The position numbers and the translations under genes were made by a program. DNA of 43,500 nt from an uncultured bacterium. Its GTDB lineage: Bacteria > Desulfobacterota > Desulfovibrionia > Desulfovibrionales > Desulfovibrionaceae. The stretch spans positions 1-43,500 of the forward strand of contig CAJMLK010000020.1 of the NCBI GenBank assembly GCA_905214305.1, given 5' to 3'. The notes under the pieces were generated by a model. It did not search any database, was not told the origin of the DNA, and saw only the letters and a program-made list of their open reading frames with translations. Of the stretch, positions 33,159 to 41,155 are shown one piece after another. How positions within the stretch are numbered: position 1 is the first letter of the stretch; each line of letters starts with the position of its first letter.

Positions 33159-34771
33159 AAACTCAGGACATCAGTGTCAACGACCTGTTCTGGAAGATAG
33201 AGTTCAGGCCGGACATGTGTATCGGATGCGGCTCCTGCGTGGCTGCCTGCACCTTTGCGGCCATTGAGCCGGCCCGGCTGCGTCGCCGTGCCGTGTTGCG
33301 CCCGGCCGTGGGTCCTGCGCAGGATGATGGCGCTCCTTTTTTCATCATGCAAAAGTCCTCAATCCGGCATGCCTGCGTTGGGTGCGGCATGTGCGAAAAA
33401 AGCTGCCCCACCGCAGCCATACGCCCCGTGCGCAATGCCGATCAGCGTGTGGGCTTTCTGGCGCGTGAGCATGGCCCCATAAAGCGCGGCGGACGGAGCA
33501 ACCTTGCCATGCCGCGCACCCTTGATTCTCTCGTTGTCGGACGCATCAGCCAGATGACGGACCCCGCCCTTGATTCGGAACGGCACACCTTTGACATGCG
33601 CGCACCTCTGGGACGCGTTCTGCCTGCCGGGGATCTGCCGCTCAGGATCGAGGGAACAAGTCTTGTCCCTGCTGGGCGAGCGCCCACGGTGAACTGGATT
33701 TATCCACTCCTGTTCAGTGATATGAGCATCGGGGCCTTGTCCACGCGGGCCTGGGAAGCAATTGCCCTTGCTACGGCCTACCTTAACGAAAAGTGCGGCA
33801 TGCCGGTGCGCATGTGCTCGGGCGAAGGGGGCATGCCCGGCAGGCTTCTGGAATCAGAACAGCTGAAATACATGATCCTGCAAATAGCATCGGGGCATTT
33901 CGGCTGGAACCGCATCATCAGGGCCATGCCCCACATGAAGGTCGATCCGGCCGGAGTGCTCATCAAAATAGGGCAGGGGGCAAAACCCGGTGACGGCGGC
34001 CTGCTGCCAGCGGCCAAGGTGGCGCCACATATTCAGGCCATACGCGGCGTTCCACGAACTACGCTGCATTCTCCGCCCAACCATCAGGGGCTTTACTCCA
34101 TTGAAGAGTCTGTGCAGAAGATGCATCTTTCTCTCAACGCCGCCTTTGGCTTTCGCGTCCCTGTGGCAATCAAGTGCGCGGCTTCGGCCACATCCGTTTC
34201 TGTCTATAACAACCTGTTGCGCGATCCCTACAGAATCTGCGGCGGTTTCTTTCTTGACGGCATCCAGGGCGGAACCGGTGCGGCCAATGAGGTTTCTCTC
34301 GATCATACGGGCCATCCCATTGTCTCCAAGCTGCGCGATTGCTATCAGGCCGCCGTGGCCCAGGGACTTCAGGGGCAGATTCCCCTGTGGGCTGGCGGCG
34401 GCATCGGCCTTTCGGGCAATGCCGCGGCTGACGCCTTTAAAATGATCTGCCTTGGAGCCAACGGGGTTATCGTCGGCAAAGTTCTCATTCAGCTGCTCGG
34501 CTGTGTCGGCAATGAGCACGGCCGCTGCAACGCCTGCAATACGGGCAGATGCCCCACCGGTATCTGCACACAGGATCCGCGTCTGGTCAGACGGCTGGAT
34601 GTGGACAAGGGCGCTCAAGGCATTGTGGATTACATGCTGGCCTTTGACGCCGAACTGCGCAAGCTGCTGGCCCCTGTGGGCAACAGCTCCATGCCGGTAG
34701 GGCGGTCGGATGCACTGGTAACGACAGACAGGGCCGTTGCCGACAAGCTTGGCATTCAGTATGCCTGCTAG
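33146..34771 (+). CDS. glutamate synthase, FMN/Fe-S catalytic subunit with N-terminal ferredoxin module
   Basis: 541 residues. The N-terminus has two 4Fe-4S motifs: C25-C28-C31-C35 and C77-C80-C83-C87. From about residue 170 on it is the FMN-binding TIM-barrel synthase domain: CSGEGGMPGRLLESEQLKYMILQIASG, KIGQGAKPGDGGLLPAAKVA, HSPPNHQGLYSIE, VPVAIKCAASATSV and DGIQGGTGAANEVSLDHTG are all GOGAT signatures. The cluster binding segment of GltB-type enzymes is seen as C461-C464-C469-C474. It reductively transfers the amidotransferase ammonia to 2-oxoglutarate. No NADPH subunit (GltD) is encoded nearby, so reduced ferredoxin entering by the N-terminal clusters is the simplest electron source. Start is coupled to the preceding gene. 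Confidence 0.92.
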   Translation: MESVKTQDISVNDLFWKIEFRPDMCIGCGSCVAACTFAAIEPARLRRRAVLRPAVGPAQDDGAPFFIMQKSSIRHACVGCGMCEKSCPTAAIRPVRNADQRVGFLAREHGPIKRGGRSNLAMPRTLDSLVVGRISQMTDPALDSERHTFDMRAPLGRVLPAGDLPLRIEGTSLVPAGRAPTVNWIYPLLFSDMSIGALSTRAWEAIALATAYLNEKCGMPVRMCSGEGGMPGRLLESEQLKYMILQIASGHFGWNRIIRAMPHMKVDPAGVLIKIGQGAKPGDGGLLPAAKVAPHIQAIRGVPRTTLHSPPNHQGLYSIEESVQKMHLSLNAAFGFRVPVAIKCAASATSVSVYNNLLRDPYRICGGFFLDGIQGGTGAANEVSLDHTGHPIVSKLRDCYQAAVAQGLQGQIPLWAGGGIGLSGNAAADAFKMICLGANGVIVGKVLIQLLGCVGNEHGRCNACNTGRCPTGICTQDPRLVRRLDVDKGAQGIVDYMLAFDAELRKLLAPVGNSSMPVGRSDALVTTDRAVADKLGIQYAC

Positions 34772-34793
34772 TTTACAGTAAAAGGATAACTGT

Positions 34794-35921
34794 ATGTTGC
34801 GAATGAACACGCTGCACAATCACGAACGCATGTCCACGCAGGATTTGCTGCTGGCAATTGAAGACGCAGTGGACAGGGGTGAGACGGTTTTTCATATAGA
34901 GGCATCGGGCCAGCACGATATTGGTGGCCCACTATGGAACAGGGACGGCAAAAAGCTCATGTTTACCGTGAGCAATCCCGGCCAGCGCGTAGGGTCCATG
35001 TGTCTGCCTGATACAGAAGTGCTGGTTGAAGGATCTGCCGCCGCGGATGTCGGCTGGCTCAACGCAGGCGGACGCATTACAGTTCGCGGTGATGCGGGCG
35101 ACACCGCGGGGCATTGTGCGGCTGCGGGGGTGATCTACATCGGCGGGCGGGCGGGCACACGCTCCGGCTCGCTGATGAAGCACGACCCCATGTATGAGCC
35201 GCCGGAACTGTGGGTGCTCAAAAGTGTGGGCAGCTTTTCCTTTGAATTCATGGGGGGCGGACGGGCTGTGGTTTGCGGCTACGAAAGCCAGACCATGCCG
35301 TCCATTCTCGGTGAACGGCCCTGTGTGGGCATGGTGGGCGGCACTGTCTATTTTCGTGGCCCTGTGGGCAATCTTTCGCCGGATGTGCGCGTAAGCGCCT
35401 TGACCGGCCAGGACCTTGCGTGGCTTGAGGCGGGGCTGGAGTCTTTTCTTGCCGCCATTGACAAGCCGCAGCTGCACAAAGAACTTTCTGTATGGAAACA
35501 CTGGAAAAAAATTGTTCCAGTGCCGCAAGAGCAGCACGAGCACAAAGGCGCCCAGAAGATGGCGCAATTCCGCGCCGAGGAATGGATCAAGAACGGCATT
35601 TTCAGTGATGTGGCCCCAGATGACTTCGCCGTCAACGGGCTTGTCGCCGTGGGCGATTACCGCCTGCGCGTGCCGGTATGGGAAAACAGGGGCCATGCCG
35701 GGGGGGATTCCCCCGCGAGTTCTGCTCCGGGGCTGTGCCGTGACTGCAAGATATGCATCAAATCATGCCCACAGAAAGCAATTCGCCGCAAACAGGTGAA
35801 TGAAGGTTTTGACTATGCGGCCGATCCCGCGCGCTGCATTGGCTGCGGCATCTGCGCGGCAGTTTGCCCCTGTGGCGTCTGGCGGATGCATGCCAGTCAG
35901 GATATGTGCGCAGGGGGCTGA
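34794..35921 (+). CDS. glutamate synthase GXGXG subunit with C-terminal 2x[4Fe-4S] module
   Basis: 375 residues. The N-terminal 230 residues form the right-handed beta-helix GXGXG domain (GGRITVRGDAGDTAGHCAAAGVIYIGGRAGTRSG, then EFMGGGRAVVCGYES), the third domain of GltB and also found in formylmethanofuran dehydrogenase subunit C and N-methylglutamate synthase. The C-terminus carries a ferredoxin-like pair C315-C318-C321-C325 and C348-C351-C354-C358, each in the CxxCxxCxxxC pattern. It starts 22 bases after the FMN subunit with AAAGGAT upstream. MgsB-type N-methylglutamate synthase was considered, but the Fe-S modules and gene order fit anaerobic GOGAT better. Confidence 0.9.
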   Translation: MLRMNTLHNHERMSTQDLLLAIEDAVDRGETVFHIEASGQHDIGGPLWNRDGKKLMFTVSNPGQRVGSMCLPDTEVLVEGSAAADVGWLNAGGRITVRGDAGDTAGHCAAAGVIYIGGRAGTRSGSLMKHDPMYEPPELWVLKSVGSFSFEFMGGGRAVVCGYESQTMPSILGERPCVGMVGGTVYFRGPVGNLSPDVRVSALTGQDLAWLEAGLESFLAAIDKPQLHKELSVWKHWKKIVPVPQEQHEHKGAQKMAQFRAEEWIKNGIFSDVAPDDFAVNGLVAVGDYRLRVPVWENRGHAGGDSPASSAPGLCRDCKICIKSCPQKAIRRKQVNEGFDYAADPARCIGCGICAAVCPCGVWRMHASQDMCAGG

Positions 35922-36094
35922 GTGGCATTATTGGCCTGCCATGCCTGAAGCCGGTCAGGGGAGTGACGGGAAAAGCCGTGCGCATGCGCTAATGCTGCGG
36001 CATGCGGCATGATAAGGTATATGCCTGCTTTTTCTTTTACGCGTTCTGATGCATACTGGAGTGGTGAGTCAGTTCTTTTTCAGGAGAGTGCCAT

Positions 36095-36604
36095 ATGGAT
36101 ATTTTTGAAGCCCTTTTTACACGCCGCAGCATCCGCAAGTTCACTTCCGAAGATGTGAGCGACGCTGACCTTGAAATCATGCTGAGGGCAGCAATGGCTG
36201 CGCCCAGTGCCCATAACCGCCAGCCCTGGCATTTTGTTGTTGTGCGCGACAAGGCCCTGCTGGCGGAAATAGCCGACCGTCATCCCTATGCCAAGATGGC
36301 CGCCGAAGCTCCCCTTGCCATTGTTGTCTGCGCCGATCCCGCCGAGGCCAAGGAACCGCGCTACTGGCAGCAGGATTGTACGGCCGCGCTGGAAAACATG
36401 CTGCTGGCCGCGCGCGGCAAGAATATCGGCACGGTGTGGTGCGGCATGCATCCGCTTGAAGACAGGGTAGAGCCTGTCCGCCAGTTGCTGAGAATCCCTG
36501 CGAACATCAACATTCTGGCGCTGGTTGTGGCGGGCCATCCGGCACAGCCTTTTGGCGAAGCTGACCGCTATCGCGAAGACAAGGTTCATCACAATGGCTG
36601 GTAG
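36095..36604 (+). CDS. nitroreductase-family FMN protein
   Basis: 169 residues, short for the family, cytoplasmic. The N-terminal FTRRSIRKFT is the FMN-phosphate binding motif (RRSIRxF), followed by MAAPSAHNRQPWHFVVVRD. The C-terminal NINILALVVAGHPAQ is the usual LxxVGxP block in modified form. AGGAGAG precedes the ATG. The natural substrate of such proteins is rarely known; quinones or flavins are possible. It begins 174 bases after the GOGAT operon and may have its own promoter. Confidence 0.88.
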   Translation: MDIFEALFTRRSIRKFTSEDVSDADLEIMLRAAMAAPSAHNRQPWHFVVVRDKALLAEIADRHPYAKMAAEAPLAIVVCADPAEAKEPRYWQQDCTAALENMLLAARGKNIGTVWCGMHPLEDRVEPVRQLLRIPANINILALVVAGHPAQPFGEADRYREDKVHHNGW

Positions 36605-36845
36605 GCAACCGCCTGTTGCCGAAGGAAAATAAGAGTTCCGCTGTTTCTTGTGCGGGCCGCTCCGGGCATGGTCCGTTGCGGCCCGCCCCTGTTCAGGAAA
36701 CAGCCCACCGGAGCGTTCACCGCCTGAAATATCTGCCTGACGGACAAGCCGCTGCCGCTTTGCCACGTAGCTTCCTCGGCGTTACGGCCGGCATCGCCGT
36801 GGTGTGCATGAGTTCAGGCGGTGTAACGGCATGCCACAGACACGC
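36605..36845. other. interval between nitroreductase and alkA, two hairpins
   Basis: GGCAAC/GTTGCC (36604-36620) overlaps the nitroreductase stop, and GCGGGCCG/CGGCCCGC (36652-36686) follows. Neither has a T run. They may end the convergent transcripts. Otherwise nothing seen. Confidence 0.4.
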
Positions 36846-37553
36846 TCACCGCGCTTCCTGCTTTTTCTGCGCTTTGACCGGCAGCTTTGTTGACGTTTTG
36901 CTTTTCTTTTTCTGTGGAGCACAGTCTTTGAGGCTGGCGCAGGCCCCACCCGCAATGGCCCACAGGTACAGGGCGGCAGTGGTGGCATGAGGGGAATAGC
37001 GCTTTTTATATCTGGCAAAAAGGGCGGGGGTAATCTGACGATGCCTGTACAGCATGCGCAGACCACGCTGGATTGCCAGATCGTCCCGGCTCAGGATGTC
37101 CGGTCGCTGCATGGAAAAAATCATGATCATTTCTGCAGTCCACAGGCCTATGCCCTTCAGCTGCACCAAATGTGCGCAAACTTCCTCATCTGTCATGGAT
37201 GGCAGGCGCTCAAGGTCAAGACTTCCATCAAGGGCAGCCTCGGCAATATCTTTTATATACATGGCCTTGCGCATGGATATGCCGCAGCTTTGCAAGCTCT
37301 CCGCGCTTATGGTCATGAGGTTTTCCGGGGTCAGGGGGCAGAACTGCTCCCGCATTCGCCTCCAGACGGTGGCCTGGGCTTTTGTTGATATCTGCTGCCC
37401 CACGATGGAATTTAAAAGCGCGCTGAAAAGGTCGGGGGTGATTTCGCGCCGGATGTGACCGATTTCGTCCATGGCGGCGGCAAGAATCGGATCACGCGAC
37501 CTGAGCCATGACTTTTCTTTTTCGCCGTACTCAAAACAAGGTGTATTGTGCAT
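36846..37553 (-). CDS. alkA: DNA-3-methyladenine glycosylase II (AlkA-type, HhH-GPD)
   Basis: Removes 3-methyladenine and other alkylated bases from DNA. 235 residues from the ATG at 37553, which has AAGG at good spacing. The larger upstream frame reaching 37655 lies inside ogt. The helix-hairpin-helix motif is LVQLKGIGLWTAEMIMIF, followed by the catalytic aspartate in ILSRDDLAIQRGL. No C-terminal Fe-S cysteine cluster is present, so it is not an EndoIII/MutY-type enzyme. The C-terminal 25 residues are Lys-rich. It overlaps the end of ogt by 23 bases and is last in the adaA-ogt-alkA alkylation-repair operon. Confidence 0.9.
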   Translation of the reverse strand: MHNTPCFEYGEKEKSWLRSRDPILAAAMDEIGHIRREITPDLFSALLNSIVGQQISTKAQATVWRRMREQFCPLTPENLMTISAESLQSCGISMRKAMYIKDIAEAALDGSLDLERLPSMTDEEVCAHLVQLKGIGLWTAEMIMIFSMQRPDILSRDDLAIQRGLRMLYRHRQITPALFARYKKRYSPHATTAALYLWAIAGGACASLKDCAPQKKKSKTSTKLPVKAQKKQEAR

Positions 37554-38031
37554 GGGCCTTCTCTGCTTGCCATCTTTTTTCATGCTCCAGCAGCCACTGC
37601 TTGACGTCAAGGCCACCCGCATATCCGGTAAGGCTGCCGTCATGCCCGATGACACGATGACAGGGAACGATGATAGCTACCGGATTGCGATTGTTCGCCA
37701 TGCCGACTGCTCGGCTGCCGCCGGGCTTGCCGATCATGACGGCGATGTCTTTATAGCTGCGCGTTTCACCAGCCGGGATGGTCTGCAGTGCCTGCCAGAC
37801 GGTAGCCTGAAACGTTGTGCCGCCAAGATTCAGGGGCACGTCAAATTCCTTTCTCGTGCCTGCGAAGTATTCCGCAAGCTGGCATCCCGCCCGCTCAATA
37901 ACCGGCCTTTTTTGTAGCGTAAAACCCTCGGGCGGAGGCTCTGTGCTGAAAAAGACCCCGCAGATGGCATTGTCTTTTTCAGCTATGCCGATCTTGCCGA
38001 TGGGGCAGTCATAAAACCATAAATTTGTCAT
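37531..38031 (-). CDS. ogt: methylated-DNA--protein-cysteine S-methyltransferase
   Basis: Suicide repair of O6-methylguanine in DNA. 166 residues from the ATG at 38031 (GGAG six bases upstream). A longer frame to 38475 runs antisense-like through adaA in another frame and was discarded. The active site VPCHRVIGHDG carries the acceptor cysteine in PCHRV. Preceding it are the FQATVWQALQTIPAGETRSYKDIA helix-turn-helix block and the arginine finger region SRAVGMANNRNP. It lies 97 bases after adaA and overlaps alkA. Confidence 0.95.
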   Translation of the reverse strand: MTNLWFYDCPIGKIGIAEKDNAICGVFFSTEPPPEGFTLQKRPVIERAGCQLAEYFAGTRKEFDVPLNLGGTTFQATVWQALQTIPAGETRSYKDIAVMIGKPGGSRAVGMANNRNPVAIIVPCHRVIGHDGSLTGYAGGLDVKQWLLEHEKRWQAEKAHAQYTLF

Positions 38032-38128
38032 GGGCGGCTCCGATTTGCCGGTGCGTTGCGCCTGAAGCGGCTTTTGCAGTGTGGTGAGGCAAGACGAACA
38101 CAATAATAAGATAGTGCCAACATATGCG

Positions 38129-38701
38129 TTACCCTGCACGTGAAGAGCATTGCCACTGCCGACGGTATTTGGCGGGGCTTGTGCCTGTCTGCTTTCTGAA
38201 AAAAGCATAAAATGACGCCAGACTTTCAAAGCCGATGGCCGCGGCAATGTCTGTAATGGGCATGGCTGTCTTTTCCAGCAGTGCGCGGCTTTGCCGCTCC
38301 CTGACCAGCCCGAGATACTGCGCCGGGGTTTGGCCGTACTGCTGCCGGAAAATGACTGCCAGATGACTTTGCGACACCCCAAGTCGTTCAAGTTTGGCTT
38401 TAAGGCGGACACGGCTTTCAAAGTGACTGTCAATGAGGCTTTTGGCCTGTTCGGCAAGCATTGCGGCCGGATCATATGTTTTCAGGTCGGGACGGCAGCG
38501 CTTGCAAGGCCGAAGCCCGGCCCGTTCGGCCTCATCAGCCGTGTGAAAGTATAAAACATTTTTACGCAGTGGTGTTCGTGACCTGCATGAGGGGCGGCAG
38601 TACGCGCCCACGGTTTTTACGGCATAAAAAAACCGTCCGTCATAAGCCGGATCACAGTCACACAATGCCTGCCACATGGTGGCATCAGAAAGCTCTGTCA
38701 T
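38129..38701 (-). CDS. adaA: AdaA-type methylphosphotriester repair protein / AraC regulator
   Basis: 190 residues. The N-terminal zinc domain removes methyl groups from DNA phosphotriesters: AYCRPSCRSRTPLRKNVLYF and PCKRCRPDL carry the four zinc cysteines, the first being the methyl acceptor. Two AraC helix-turn-helix motifs follow (LKAKLERLGVSQSHLAVIFR, ITDIAAAIGFESLASFYAFFRKQTG). The O6-methylguanine domain of E. coli Ada is absent and is encoded separately by ogt downstream, as with Bacillus AdaA/AdaB. Self-methylation should turn it into an activator of its own operon. The ATG at 38701 has GAGG seven bases upstream and was preferred to a TTG seven codons earlier. Confidence 0.93.
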   Translation of the reverse strand: MTELSDATMWQALCDCDPAYDGRFFYAVKTVGAYCRPSCRSRTPLRKNVLYFHTADEAERAGLRPCKRCRPDLKTYDPAAMLAEQAKSLIDSHFESRVRLKAKLERLGVSQSHLAVIFRQQYGQTPAQYLGLVRERQSRALLEKTAMPITDIAAAIGFESLASFYAFFRKQTGTSPAKYRRQWQCSSRAG

Positions 38702-38731
38702 ATCAGCGCCTCGCTGTTCCAAGCCATAGCA

Positions 38732-38763
38732 CGGGCATACGCACGCGTCTTGCCCGTTTTCAA
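38732..38763 (-). promoter_or_regulatory. promoter and inverted repeat ahead of adaA
   Basis: On the minus strand TTGAAA (38763-38758) and TATGCC (38739-38734) are 18 bases apart. An inverted repeat CGGGCA/TGCCCG (38732-38737 with 38751-38756) covers the spacer and the -10, placed like an operator. Evidence is positional only. Confidence 0.3.
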
Positions 38764-38788
38764 GATGTAATTCCTGTTTGGGGCAAGG

Positions 38789-40210
38789 TCAAAACCATGC
38801 GTTTTTCAGCCGCTCCAAAGCCGCGACCATGTCTGCTTCCGGCAGTGTGCCATAGCCCAGAAACAGACAGTTGGCAGGGCAGCGTGTCTTGTCCTGCCAA
38901 AACGGCGAAGCAGGGTATACACGCACGCCGCAAGCAGCGGCTTTTTCTGCAAGGATCGCCTCGTCCGGCCCTGTGGGAAATTCCAGCAAAAGGTGCAGGC
39001 CAGCATTATGGCCGTGTATACGCACGTGTTTGCCGAACAGTCGATCAACCGTATGCACAAAAAGATCGTGCTTTTTTTTCTTGAGCAGACAGATTTTTCT
39101 TAAATGCTTTTCCCAGTATCCCAGTTTCATGAAACGGCTCAGTACCGCCTGTTCAAGCCAGGGAACGGTGCATTGGAAACCGGAAAAAACAGTGCGGAAC
39201 CTGTCTGCAAGCAGGCGGGGAAGCACCATGTAAGACATGCGCATGCCTGGCGAAAGCACCTTGGAAAAAGTACCCATATAGATAACCCGGCCGTTCTCGT
39301 CGATGGACTGGAGCGAAGGAACCGGCCTGCCGTTATAGCGCAGTTCGCTGTCATAATCGTCTTCTACAATAAAGGCGCTGTTTTTCATTGCCCATTCCAG
39401 AAGTTTTACACGCCTGCCAATGGGCATGACAACTCCTGCAGGAAACTGGTGCGACGGGGCGATATGAACAAGGGTGGCAGGTGACGCAGCAAGGCTTTCT
39501 ATGTCGATACCATCAGTTTTTACCGGAACAGGAAGCGTCACAGCGTTGCAGAATTCGTAGGCCGCTCTGGCGCCTGCGTAGCCCGGGTCTTCAATGGCAA
39601 CAAACGTGCATTCATCCCGAAGCAGGCGCATGACGGCAATGATCGAGGGTTGCAGGCCACTGCATATGACCACCTGTTCAGCGGTGCAGCAAACGCCGCG
39701 GCTGCGATAAAGATATGACGCCAGCTCGCTGCGCAGGGCCGGGCTGCCGCAGGCATCTGTGTAGGCATGCATGTCTGCGGTCTGGCCGCTGCCTGTGCGC
39801 AGAGAAGACAAAATGTCCCCCGTCAGCCTTCGCCACACCACAGCAGGGAAGATTGAAGCATCCAGATTTTCGTAATTGAAATCGTAATCGATGCATTGCC
39901 GGGATGTCGGATTTTTTTCGCATATGTCCGCGCGGTCAGCAAAGGGAAGGGGGCTGGCAACATGCATGTCGCTGTATACGGGGTTAACCTTGTAGCCGCT
40001 GCCGGGGCGAACGCGCACATATCCCTCGAGAACAAGCTGTGCATAGGCATTTTCAACCGTATTCTTGCCAAGCTGCAGTTCCTTTGCCAGAGCGCGGATG
40101 GACGGCAGTCTGTCGTCAGCGATCATCGCTCCGGCAAGGATTTCGTTTTTGATCTGTTCGTAAAGCTGCTGATAGAGGGGCATGCTATCGCCAGCATTGA
40201 GATACAGCAT
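38789..40210 (-). CDS. MocR/PdxR-type GntR regulator with aminotransferase domain
   Basis: 473 residues from an ATG with GGAGG at ideal spacing. A GntR winged helix occupies about 1-72 (MPLYQQLYEQIKNEILAGAM, LPSIRALAKELQLGKNTVENAYAQLVLEGYV). The rest is a fold-type I aminotransferase-like domain with the PLP lysine in MGTFSKVLSPGMRMSYMV and the FIVEDDYDSELRY block. MocR proteins sense PLP, pyridoxal or amino compounds and often control a divergent neighbour. Here the divergent gene at 40382 encodes a PNPOx-fold protein, which fits vitamin B6- or flavin-related control. The C-terminus is complete. Confidence 0.92.
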   Translation of the reverse strand: MLYLNAGDSMPLYQQLYEQIKNEILAGAMIADDRLPSIRALAKELQLGKNTVENAYAQLVLEGYVRVRPGSGYKVNPVYSDMHVASPLPFADRADICEKNPTSRQCIDYDFNYENLDASIFPAVVWRRLTGDILSSLRTGSGQTADMHAYTDACGSPALRSELASYLYRSRGVCCTAEQVVICSGLQPSIIAVMRLLRDECTFVAIEDPGYAGARAAYEFCNAVTLPVPVKTDGIDIESLAASPATLVHIAPSHQFPAGVVMPIGRRVKLLEWAMKNSAFIVEDDYDSELRYNGRPVPSLQSIDENGRVIYMGTFSKVLSPGMRMSYMVLPRLLADRFRTVFSGFQCTVPWLEQAVLSRFMKLGYWEKHLRKICLLKKKKHDLFVHTVDRLFGKHVRIHGHNAGLHLLLEFPTGPDEAILAEKAAACGVRVYPASPFWQDKTRCPANCLFLGYGTLPEADMVAALERLKNAWF

Positions 40211-40343
40211 GATTTTTCCTCCGGCGCGCAAGCGCCGTGCCTTGCGCAGCGCATAAAGGCGTGGATAATGTTTTCCACTGAAGGGCGCAAAGCGTCAGCT
40301 CAGAAAAAGTAAAACTGTCCCTGTTCAGCAGCAGATATTTTCT

Positions 40344-40370
40344 GTTATGCAGAGGGTCAAATATCATAAC
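40344..40370. promoter_or_regulatory. inverted repeat between mocR and the PNPOx-like gene
   Basis: GTTATG (40344-40349) and CATAAC (40365-40370), 15-base gap, ending 12 bases before the rightward ATG. A possible operator for the MocR protein. Members of that family also use direct repeats, so this is only a candidate. Confidence 0.3.
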
Positions 40371-40381
40371 CGAGGGGAATT

Positions 40382-40855
40382 ATGCAGGCAAGAATGAAGA
40401 AGTATCCTTTGGCTGAAGAAAAGGTGCACGATCTGCTCGCAACGGAAGCAGTGGGCAGAATAGCCAGCAGCGGGGCGGATGGTTTTCCCTATATCACTCC
40501 GGTGCATTTTGTTTTTTTGCAGGGCAGAATCTTCATCCACGGTCTGGCCGTGGGCGAGAAGCTGAACAACATGAAAAATGATTCCCGCGTGGGCTTTGAG
40601 GTGGAAAGGATGCTCGGCCTTGTGCAGGACGACAAACTGCCCTGCGATACCAACACCAGCTATGAAAGCGTCATTATACGAGGAAATGCCGCACTGATCG
40701 ATGATCCCGCACTGAAGGTCGCCGTTCTTGACGCTTTTGTGGCCAAATATGCGCCGCATCACACCGGCCGGTCATACCCTGACCCCATGCTCAAAATGAC
40801 GGGCGTCATTGCCATTGATGTCCTTTCCTGTACGGGAAAATACTATCCCATGTAG
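40382..40855 (+). CDS. pyridoxamine 5'-phosphate oxidase-fold flavoprotein, Nim-like
   Basis: 157 residues, split-barrel flavin-binding fold, cytoplasmic. LATEAVGRIASSGADGFPYITPVHFVFLQGRIFIHG is the typical N-terminal block of the PNPOx-like/NimA group, and KLNNMKNDSRVGFEVE the second strand pair. Nim-group proteins have been linked to nitroimidazole reduction, but most members are uncharacterised, so no such activity is claimed. GAGGGG lies four bases before the ATG (a second ATG at 40394 is possible). It is divergent from the MocR regulator, 171 bases away. A terminator follows at 40915. Confidence 0.85.
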   Translation: MQARMKKYPLAEEKVHDLLATEAVGRIASSGADGFPYITPVHFVFLQGRIFIHGLAVGEKLNNMKNDSRVGFEVERMLGLVQDDKLPCDTNTSYESVIIRGNAALIDDPALKVAVLDAFVAKYAPHHTGRSYPDPMLKMTGVIAIDVLSCTGKYYPM

Positions 40856-40914
40856 CCGTTTAAACCTGGCATTGCGGGCTAGTCTGCTGTGTGTTTTGCC
40901 GGATTATCGGCATA

Positions 40915-40953
40915 CCCCCTGTTCGGATATCAACATCCGGCAGGGGGCTTTCT
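40915..40953 (+). terminator. terminator after the PNPOx-like gene
   Basis: CCCCCT-G-TT-CGGAT (40915-40928) pairs with ATCCGGCAGGGGG (40935-40947), one small bulge, followed by CTTTCT. Confidence 0.6.
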
Positions 40954-41127
40954 GTACTGCAGCCTGAAAAGTGTTGCGCCGTTGAAAATGCCGTGCACAA
41001 TTTTCAAACATTACACTTTGCGCGTAACAACATGTTCCAGTTGCACTTAAACTGCTTGGGGCGGTCGGCTCCTATTGTCGCGGCCATGACCATTGCCTGA
41101 TGAAATCGCCAATACATCTTTTGGTTA

Positions 41128-41155
41128 TTGACAATGAAGTGACGCAGCATATCGT
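41128..41155 (+). promoter_or_regulatory. sigma-70 promoter for the cupin gene
   Basis: Perfect TTGACA (41128-41133), 16-base spacer, TATCGT (41150-41155). It leaves a leader of about 120 bases before the cupin ATG at 41286. Confidence 0.5.

Noticed and set aside
32052..35921. N-methylglutamate synthase (MgsABC) instead of glutamate synthase
   Set aside because: The order amidotransferase-FMN subunit-GXGXG, the added ferredoxin modules and the nitrogen-assimilation context fit split anaerobic GOGAT better. The amidotransferase alone would not decide it.
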